From the NCBI RefSeq assembly GCF_008017455.1, contig NZ_VRTY01000068.1, forward strand, positions 1 to 34,592: a stretch of 34,592 nt of DNA. Direction: 5' to 3'. Positions 8,072 through 13,533 of the stretch are shown here, piece by piece; within the stretch, counting starts at the first letter, position 1; each line of letters opens with the position of its first letter. Made by a program: the position numbers and the translations under genes. This stretch comes from Pontibacter qinzhouensis. Its GTDB lineage: Bacteria > Bacteroidota > Bacteroidia > Cytophagales > Hymenobacteraceae. Below the pieces are notes generated by a model, which saw nothing but the letters and a program-made list of their open reading frames with translations, was not told the origin of the DNA and made no database searches.

Positions 8072-8420
8072 CGCTGTTGGTAGTCTTCCGCAGGGCGACT
8101 GCCAACTTACCATGAATAAGGAGGAACTCTGTTCCGGGCGAAATAGTAGCACCTTCTCGAAGTGCTAAGAACAGTTTCTTGTTTTCTGATTGCGCTGCCC
8201 ATCGTCAGCAGGAAGTCAGGGACTTAAAGTTTGCTGATTCTAACGAATTTGGTGGGTGCGCCTTTTATTTGATTGAAAACAAAGTTTTATGGCGGATTTC
8301 AAGCAAATCATGATTAAAAAAGCCCAATAAATGTTGTTTAAATGAATAAAATTAGAGCTATCCACCAAATCCGTTAGAATCAGAAAGTTTGAAGTCCTCC
8401 TGCGGAAGGCTCCAAGCAGC
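8072..8420. repeat. Repeat family A, copy 1, split by a nested MITE
   Basis: The left end (8072-8106, with GTAGTCTTCCGCAGGGCGACT) and right end (8386-8420, with AAGTCCTCCTGCGGAAGG) form an imperfect terminal inverted repeat of about 34 bp. A central GGAGGAACTCTGTTCCGGGC (8110-8129) is shared with the other two copies at 21183-21397 and 33568-33741. Without the insertion at 8234-8383 and its 8-base duplication this copy would be about 191 bp. No open frame and no clear target duplication at its own ends. It fills the left part of the 924-base gap between the helicase and the AI-2E gene. Confidence 0.78.
8234..8383. mobile_element. 150-bp MITE with 22-bp inverted repeats and 8-bp target duplication
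   Basis: Ends 8234-8255 and 8362-8383 are inverted repeats of 22 bp with one mismatch; the outer part is CTGATTCTAACG and the inner part TTTGGTGG. AAAGTTTG stands directly outside both ends (8226-8233 and 8384-8391), a perfect 8-base target site duplication. The interior is AT-rich and has no gene. Removing the 150 bp plus one duplication restores a continuous repeat A, so this is a real insertion. It must have been moved by a transposase encoded elsewhere. Confidence 0.88.
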
Positions 8421-8513
8421 AGAGATTGCTCCAAAACAACCATTTAACAATTTAGCCATTAAACCTGATAGCAATCAGCAACTAACAGACAAAAATCAAC
8501 TAAATTATTCTAA

Positions 8514-8874
8514 CCCAAGTTGTGCGGTAGTAATCTTTATTAAAGTATTGCGGCGGGTAATAACAGGGAGAACACCTTTGCCAGGTGCACCCAATGAGGC
8601 TCCACTGTTTGAGCGTTCAGCGAGTGGGGGAAGGGGCCCTCGATTTGGAGCATCTTGATTTTTTTTGTTCTTTTTGTATCAAGACAAAAAGAACAAAGAC
8701 ACTAGCAAAGAAATAGCTTCACTCCGCTGTCACAGCAAGAAAAGCTACTCTGCTAACTTAGACGGCAGTACCAGTAGCCATTGTTGATGGATCTCGCCCA
8801 CAAGATCTTTTCAAGATGACAAAAGGGGAATAATGGAAGTAGCTGAAGAAAAATTGGCTACCGCACAACTTGAG
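8514..8874. mobile_element. 361-bp non-autonomous element with 17-bp inverted repeats and 9-bp target duplication
   Basis: The left end CCCAAGTTGTGCGGTAG (8514-8530) and right end CTACCGCACAACTTGAG (8858-8874) are inverted repeats with one mismatch in 17. TTATTCTAA flanks both sides (8505-8513 and 8875-8883), a perfect 9-base duplication that lies in the conserved end of a repeat B. The interior holds a small inverted repeat around 8651-8697 (TTTTTGTTCTTTTTGTATCAAGACAAAAAGAAC region) but no transposase. It is either a MITE or a heavily deleted insertion sequence. Confidence 0.85.
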
Positions 8875-8930
8875 TTATTCTAATCAAATCACCCTTCCGA
8901 AGCCGGTTTGGCAATAATTGGCTTAGGGTT
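8875..8930 (-). repeat. Repeat B, copy 3, overlapping the AI-2E gene end and split by the 361-bp element
   Basis: On the minus strand it begins AACCCTAAGCC at 8930 and continues through GCTTCGGAAGGGTGA to TTGATTAGAATAA, matching repeat B along its length. The far end (AAATTATTCTAA, about 8502-8513) was separated by the 361-bp insertion. The last 14 codons of the AI-2E gene, including its TGA, lie in this repeat. Confidence 0.7.
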
Positions 8931-9980
8931 CTCTTTCTCCTCCTCATTGCCCAGAATATACCCATATGGCTGCAGCTTCTCTATATTGTCGAAGACTACT
9001 TTCAGGATGCCCAGGTAAGGCACAAACAGGATCATGCCGGCCACGCCCCAGATCATGCCGCCGAGCAGGAGCACCATCAGCGTAGCCATGGCGCTTAACT
9101 TAATTTTGGAGCCGGTAATGTTTGGTGTTAGAATGTAACTCTCTATCTGCTGCACCACCAGAAAAAAAATAGCCACGCCAATTGGGTACCAGAGGGCTTC
9201 TTTGGTTAGCAAGGCAAAAATTACCGGAATCAGGCTGCCGGCAATAGAGCCGATGTAGGGAATAATATTGAGCAACCCTGCCAGTAAACCAAAAAACAGC
9301 GCGTGCTCAATGCCTATTATCATAAGGCCAGCTGTGTTAACCGCAGCCAATATTACCACCACTAAAAATACTCCGGAAATATAGGAACTGGCAACACCCG
9401 TAATTTTATTTACAATGTTTTGTGCGTAGCTTCCTTCCCGGTCTCTCACCAGCTTCAGAATAAAATTGCGGAGCCGCCGCCGGTATATCAGGAACAGCAG
9501 CGTGTAGGTAATCACCACCACAAAATTCAGTAAAAAAGAACTGGTAGATAGCAAGAAGGACCTGATGTAGCTGCCTGCCATCTGGGTAGCGCCTTCGAGC
9601 TGGTTCCGCACGTACTCGTTCTGTTTCTCGCGCGAGAGGTCGAACTTATCGGTGGCAAACGTGCGGGCCTGGTCCAGTTTGGCTGTCAGCATTTTGCCGA
9701 GTTCAGGCAAATCGTTGGCCAGGGCAAAAATCTGCGTGATCAGCACCGAAATCAGGCCGATCAGGATAATAACCACGGCAAACACGCAAATCAGGGCAGC
9801 AACTGAACGAGAAAGTTTCCATCTCTCCAGCCGTTGGCAAACAGGTACCAGCAGCATGGCAAATAAGCCACCTATGGCAATGGGTACCAGAAAGGAGCTA
9901 CCCAGGTAAAGTAATCCGAAGAAAAGCAAAAAGCCAAGCAGCACCTGGTTGAACCGCTGCAGAGAGGAACGCTGCTCCAT
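8889..9980 (-). CDS. AI-2E family transporter (TqsA/PerM-like permease)
   Basis: 363 residues with the AI-2E family (PF01594) plan: two N-terminal membrane pairs (about 10-42 and 60-88), a soluble coiled segment (about 90-150), then five hydrophobic stretches. Diagnostic motifs are FVVVITYTLLFLIYRRRL, GLLAGLLNIIPYIGSIAGSLIP, and a late QQIESYILTPNITGSKIKLS. E. coli members export autoinducer-2 or, in other cases, act as Na+/H+ antiporters, so the substrate is open. The final 14 codons fall in a dispersed repeat, so the extreme C-terminus (KPASEG) is probably not ancestral. The gene is divergent from pyrC, with about 150 bases between the true starts. Confidence 0.9.
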   Translation of the reverse strand: MEQRSSLQRFNQVLLGFLLFFGLLYLGSSFLVPIAIGGLFAMLLVPVCQRLERWKLSRSVAALICVFAVVIILIGLISVLITQIFALANDLPELGKMLTAKLDQARTFATDKFDLSREKQNEYVRNQLEGATQMAGSYIRSFLLSTSSFLLNFVVVITYTLLFLIYRRRLRNFILKLVRDREGSYAQNIVNKITGVASSYISGVFLVVVILAAVNTAGLMIIGIEHALFFGLLAGLLNIIPYIGSIAGSLIPVIFALLTKEALWYPIGVAIFFLVVQQIESYILTPNITGSKIKLSAMATLMVLLLGGMIWGVAGMILFVPYLGILKVVFDNIEKLQPYGYILGNEEEKENPKPIIAKPASEG

Positions 9981-10131
9981 ATAGTTGAGTGTGTAGTTTG
10001 ATGCTGTTTACTCTGTAAGAGGCGCAACTGTTGCAATGTGTTTGGTTGGTTTTACCCCGGTTTGCCTCGCCTTCAGCACAATTCTGTTCTGGTTACTGTG
10101 GATTACGCATGGCTTCGCTTATCTTTACGCT

Positions 10132-11466
10132 ATGAAAGTAATCCTGATAAAAAACGCGCAACTCGTAAACGAAGGGACTATAACCACCGCCGATGTGTTG
10201 GTAAAAGACGGGCGCATAGCGCAGGTGGGGCAGAACATCTCAGCCGAAGCCGATGAGACCATAGATGCCACCGGCCTGCACCTGCTGCCTGGCGTAATCG
10301 ACGACCAGGTACATTTCCGGGAGCCGGGCCTCACGCACAAAGCCACTATTGCCTCAGAGGCACGGGCTGCTGTGGCAGGAGGGGTCACTTCTTTTATGGA
10401 GATGCCGAACACGGTGCCCAATGCCGTAACACAGGAACTGCTGCAAGATAAATTCGATATTGCCGCCAACACCTCGCTGGCCAACTACTCCTTTTTTATG
10501 GGAGCCACCAACGATAACCTGGCCGAGGTAATGCTGACCAACCCCAGCACGGTGTGCGGCATTAAAATATTTATGGGCTCCTCTACAGGCAACATGCTCG
10601 TAGACAATGCCGAAACGCTGGAGCAGATTTTCTCGAAAGCGCTGCTGCCTATTGCGGTGCATTGCGAAGATGAGCAGACCATCCGCGACAACATGGCCCT
10701 TTATGAGGAGCGCTATGGCGAAGATATTCCGGTAAAGTGCCACCCCGAGATCCGCAACGAGGCAGCCTGCTTTAAATCGTCTTTTATGGCCATAAAACTG
10801 GCCGAAAAACACAATACGCGCCTGCACATTCTGCACATCTCTACCGAAGAAGAGCTGGCCCTGTTCCGAAACGACATTCCGCTACAGGAAAAGAAGATAA
10901 CCGCCGAAGTATGCGTACACCACCTGTGGTTCGACAAAGAAGATTACGATACGCTGGGAAGCCAGATAAAATGTAACCCGGCCGTAAAAGAAGCGCGTCA
11001 TAAAAAAGCACTGCTCCAGGGCCTGCTCAACGACAAACTCGATATTATCGCTACGGATCATGCCCCACATACCTGGGACGAAAAGCAAGGCAAATACAAG
11101 AAAGCACCGTCGGGTGTGCCGCTCGTTCAGCATTCGCTGCAACTCATGCTGGAATTCGTGAAAGAAGGAAAGCTGACCCTGGAAAAAATGGTGGAGAAAA
11201 TGAGCCATGCCCCTGCCATTTTATTTAACATACGGCAGCGCGGCTACATACGCGAAGGCTACTGGGCTGATTTAGTGTTGGTTGATTTGCAGAAGCCTTA
11301 CACCGTGAGCAAAGACAACATCCAGTACCAGTGCGGCTGGTCGCCTCTGGAAGGCAAGACCTTTGCTGCTACTGTCACGCATACGCTCGTTTCAGGGCAC
11401 CTGGCTTTTGCCAATGGCACCTTCGACGAGAGCAAAAAAGGGGAGCGGATGTTGTTCGATCGGTAA
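10132..11466 (+). CDS. pyrC: Dihydroorotase
   Basis: 444 residues from the ATG at 10132 (MKVILIKNA); the longer frame from 10036 adds 32 hydrophobic residues with no family counterpart and overlaps the promoter zone. It closes N-carbamoyl-aspartate to dihydroorotate in de novo UMP synthesis. Motifs: PGVIDDQVHFREPG (53-66), GGVTSFMEMPNT, GIKIFMGSSTG (Lys expected to be carboxylated), AVHCEDE, LHILHIST, and IATDHAPHT with the catalytic Asp. The usual HxH metal pair reads QxH here (Gln59, His61); as I recall, this substitution is common in Bacteroidota dihydroorotases of this class and does not mean the gene is dead. TATCTTTA at 10120-10127 may be a weak -7 box. tRNA-His follows after 78 bases with its own promoter. 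Confidence 0.93.
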   Translation: MKVILIKNAQLVNEGTITTADVLVKDGRIAQVGQNISAEADETIDATGLHLLPGVIDDQVHFREPGLTHKATIASEARAAVAGGVTSFMEMPNTVPNAVTQELLQDKFDIAANTSLANYSFFMGATNDNLAEVMLTNPSTVCGIKIFMGSSTGNMLVDNAETLEQIFSKALLPIAVHCEDEQTIRDNMALYEERYGEDIPVKCHPEIRNEAACFKSSFMAIKLAEKHNTRLHILHISTEEELALFRNDIPLQEKKITAEVCVHHLWFDKEDYDTLGSQIKCNPAVKEARHKKALLQGLLNDKLDIIATDHAPHTWDEKQGKYKKAPSGVPLVQHSLQLMLEFVKEGKLTLEKMVEKMSHAPAILFNIRQRGYIREGYWADLVLVDLQKPYTVSKDNIQYQCGWSPLEGKTFAATVTHTLVSGHLAFANGTFDESKKGERMLFDR

Positions 11467-11494
11467 AAAAATAGCAAAAAATATACGGCAGGTA

Positions 11495-11524
11495 TTGCAT
11501 TTAAAGCTAACCTGCGTATATTTG
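11495..11524 (+). promoter_or_regulatory. Promoter of tRNA-His
   Basis: TTG (11495-11497), exactly 19 bases, then TATATTTG (11517-11524). This is the consensus Bacteroidota sigma-A promoter with ideal spacing. Transcription would start near 11530, about 15 bases before the mature tRNA. Confidence 0.85.
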
Positions 11525-11544
11525 CACACTCATTACGAGATACG

Positions 11545-11618
11545 GTGGTTGTAGCTCAGTCGGTTAGAGCACCAGATTGTGATTCTGGGGGTCGTGGGTT
11601 CGAGCCCCATCTTCCACC
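11545..11618 (+). tRNA. tRNA-His (anticodon GTG)
   Basis: Full cloverleaf by eye: acceptor GTGGTTG (11545-11551), D stem GCTC/GAGC, anticodon stem CCAGA/TCTGG with loop TTGTGAT and anticodon GTG at 11579-11581, five-base variable loop, T stem GTGGG/CCCAT with loop TTCGAGC, acceptor 3' side CTTCCAC, discriminator C at 11618. A G precedes position 1 (11544), fitting the G-1:C73 identity pair of tRNA-His. CCA is not encoded. Acceptor pairs 5 and 6 are T-T by this alignment. Confidence 0.96.
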
Positions 11619-11620
11619 CT

Positions 11621-11656
11621 AAGCCCTTGAAGCTGAAACTTCAAGGGCTTTTTTTA
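11621..11656 (+). terminator. Intrinsic terminator of tRNA-His
   Basis: A perfect 12-bp stem: AAGCCCTTGAAG (11621-11632) with CTTCAAGGGCTT (11639-11650), six-base loop CTGAAA, followed by a T run to 11655. Confidence 0.93.
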
Positions 11657-11730
11657 TTTTTTTGCTAAATTGCTGCATTGTTAAATTGTTGTTCGACCAT
11701 TTAACAATTAAACCATTCAACAATTAAAAA

Positions 11731-12660
11731 ATGAGCTTATTAGTAGTTGGGTCCATGGCCTTCGATGCCCTGGAAACGCCTTTCGGAAAAACGGATAAGA
11801 TAATTGGAGGTGCGGCCACCTATGCATCGTTGTCGGCTTCCTATTTTGTAAACCCTATAAATGTAGTGTCGGTAGTAGGAGGCGACTTCGATCAGGAGCA
11901 CATCCGACTGATGCACCAGCGAGGCGTAAACACCGATGGCGTGCAGGTAAAGGAAAACGAGAAATCGTTCTTCTGGTCTGGCCGCTACTTTAACGACATG
12001 AACAGCCGCGAAACCCTCGTAACAGAGCTAAACGTGCTGGCCGATTTCGATCCGGTAGTGCCCACAAGCTACCAGAGCTGCGAGTACCTGATGCTGGGTA
12101 ACCTGGCTCCGCAGGTGCAGCGCACGGTCATTGAGCGGTTGCAGCAACGCCCCAAACTCATCATCATGGACACCATGAACTTCTGGATGGACATTGCCCT
12201 GGACGAGCTGAAGCAAACCATTGCCCTGGTCGATGTGCTTTCTATAAACGATGAAGAGGCGCGGCAACTGAGCGGCGATTATTCTCTGGCAAAAGCCGCC
12301 AAAAAAATAATGGCGATGGGGCCGAAGTTCCTGATCATCAAAAAAGGAGAGCACGGTGCTTTGCTGTTTAGCGAAGAGAAAGTGTTTTTTGCGCCAGCCC
12401 TTCCGCTGGAAGAAGTGTTCGACCCAACCGGAGCAGGCGATACCTTTGCCGGAGGTTTTGCCGGTTACCTGGCCAGCACCAACGACATCAGCTTCGAAAG
12501 CATGAAACGCGCCGTTATTCATGGTTCAGCCCTGGCATCTTTCTGCGTAGAAAAGTTCGGGACAGAGCGGATCATCAACCTAAGCCAGGAAGAAATAAAG
12601 CAACGCGTACAGCAGTTCGTAAACCTGGTGGCTTTTGATACGGTGCTGGCTCAGAATTAA
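11731..12660 (+). CDS. PfkB family carbohydrate/nucleoside kinase
   Basis: 309 residues, the normal length of the ribokinase/PfkB superfamily. The N-terminal LVVGSMAFDALETPFGKT and GGAATYASLSASYF match PfkB signature 1. VFDPTGAGDTFAGGFAGYL (about 229-247) is signature 2, with the catalytic Asp and the GAGD anion hole. It phosphorylates a sugar or nucleoside hydroxyl with ATP in the cytoplasm; the substrate cannot be read from the sequence, though the short lid resembles adenosine-kinase-like members. It stands alone: the tRNA terminator is upstream, with about 75 bases of AT-rich TTAACAATT-type repeat before the ATG, and a repeat-B hairpin lies downstream. Confidence 0.88.
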   Translation: MSLLVVGSMAFDALETPFGKTDKIIGGAATYASLSASYFVNPINVVSVVGGDFDQEHIRLMHQRGVNTDGVQVKENEKSFFWSGRYFNDMNSRETLVTELNVLADFDPVVPTSYQSCEYLMLGNLAPQVQRTVIERLQQRPKLIIMDTMNFWMDIALDELKQTIALVDVLSINDEEARQLSGDYSLAKAAKKIMAMGPKFLIIKKGEHGALLFSEEKVFFAPALPLEEVFDPTGAGDTFAGGFAGYLASTNDISFESMKRAVIHGSALASFCVEKFGTERIINLSQEEIKQRVQQFVNLVAFDTVLAQN

Positions 12661-12722
12661 TCAGAAATTCAGAATTAGAAATTGTCATGACCCCGTAGCC
12701 TCAGCCCTCGCAGCTGATCATG

Positions 12723-12781
12723 ACCCTTGGCCCTTTCAGGAGCAAAACGCTTCCGGAAGGGCTTTTTCATTAGAATAATTT
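12723..12781 (+). repeat. Repeat B, copy 4, likely acting as terminator
   Basis: ACCCTTGGCCC at the 5' end and CATTAGAATAATTT at the 3' end. GCCCTTTCAGGAGC (about 12730-12743) pairs with GCTTCCGGAAGGGC (12749-12762) over 14 positions with one A-C mismatch, and TTTTT follows at 12763-12767, so this copy is a credible intrinsic terminator for the sugar kinase gene ending at 12660. Confidence 0.78.
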
Positions 12782-12794
12782 GGTTGCTGATGGT

Positions 12795-12826
12795 TAAATA
12801 GTTAAATGGCTAAATAGTTAAATGGC
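12795..12826. repeat. Two perfect 16-bp tandem repeats
   Basis: TAAATAGTTAAATGGC occurs twice in direct succession (12795-12810 and 12811-12826). The rest of the 480-base gap between the kinase and the next small gene holds repeat B copies 4 and 5, AT-rich word-like sequence (variants of TTAACTCTTAAC) and a degenerate C repeat (GATTCAGACAA near 13027). No gene seen. Confidence 0.8.
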
Positions 12827-12929
12827 TGATTTGGAGATGTGAAAATTTGAAGATGAGTGAATGAAAAAAATCAACTCTTAACTTTTAACTCTTAACTAAT
12901 GAAGGTCTAGCGTCTAAAATCTATTTAAA

Positions 12930-12962
12930 CCCTCCGGAAGGGCAAAACCATTAGAATAATTT
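12930..12962 (+). repeat. Repeat B, copy 5 (3' half)
   Basis: CCCTCCGGAAGGGCAAAACC followed by ATTAGAATAATTT; CCCT.CCGG.AAGGG is almost self-complementary. The 5' ACCCTTGA end is absent. Confidence 0.75.
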
Positions 12963-13141
12963 GAAGGAGAATTATCCTGCTCACCCTGAAATCCTGTAAA
13001 TTTTTGGAGTAGGGCCCTATATAAAGATTCAGACAAAAAATCCTGTGTCCTGTGCCTTACGTCTTGTGTCTTTTTCTGAGCCTTTGTAACAAAGTGCCTT
13101 TTAGAAGGGTAAAAGAAAGGACACTAAAGAAAGGAAAGACT

Positions 13142-13360
13142 ATGAGCGAGGAGAAAAATAAACATAAAGAAAGATTACAGAAACAGTCAGAGCAGCAGGC
13201 AACAGGACTTGTAGAAAACAAGCGGCATAAGGAAGGATATACCGACCATGTGTCGATAGACCCGGCTCAGAAGATTCAGCAGAATGACGATTCTAAAGTG
13301 CAGAACCCCGACCGAAATTTGGCGCAGGGTGGTAACAACATGCCTTACAAGAAAAAATAA
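13142..13360 (+). CDS. Small hydrophilic hypothetical protein
   Basis: 72 residues from the ATG at 13142 (MSEEKNKHK). The longer frame from 13052 adds a hydrophobic, Cys-rich leader and overlaps word-like repeat DNA, so I reject it. The protein is almost entirely charged and polar (Lys, Glu, Gln, Asn, Asp), with no hydrophobic core and an end MPYKKK, and is probably disordered. GAAAGGAAAG lies just before the start. A terminator follows 24 bases after the stop. No known domain; it may be a stress-type small protein but nothing shows that. Confidence 0.65.
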   Translation: MSEEKNKHKERLQKQSEQQATGLVENKRHKEGYTDHVSIDPAQKIQQNDDSKVQNPDRNLAQGGNNMPYKKK

Positions 13361-13383
13361 ACCTTAAAATCAATTAATTACGA

Positions 13384-13417
13384 GAGGTTGTCCGGCTCAG
13401 GGCAGCCTCTTTTTTTG
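13384..13417 (+). terminator. Intrinsic terminator of the small hydrophilic gene
   Basis: GAGGTTGTCC (13384-13393) pairs with GGGCAGCCTC (13400-13409) using two G-T pairs, with a six-base loop, followed by eight T residues (13410-13417). Confidence 0.88.
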
Positions 13418-13520
13418 CTATAGATGTAGTCACTTCCTTACTTTTCCACATTTCTAACCGTGGATAACTTTCTTGAAAACTACTGGATAAAAAGCGCTCC
13501 CATCTCAGCTTCAGATTGAT

Positions 13521-13528
13521 TATATTTG
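13521..13528 (+). promoter_or_regulatory. -7 box immediately before dnaX
   Basis: TATATTTG, a perfect TAnnTTTG, only five bases before the ATG at 13534. No TTG lies 17-23 bases upstream. If used, transcription would begin at or next to the start codon, giving a leaderless message. Confidence 0.4.
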
Positions 13529-13533
13529 TAGTA

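Noticed and set aside
10036..10131. 32-residue N-terminal extension of dihydroorotase
   Set aside because: Hydrophobic and outside the family; the enzyme is cytoplasmic and the conserved sequence begins at the ATG at 10132.
12780..12850. Possible CRISPR-like array in the word-like repeats
   Set aside because: Two short direct repeats with no spacers and no cas genes; it is a plain tandem duplication in low-complexity DNA.
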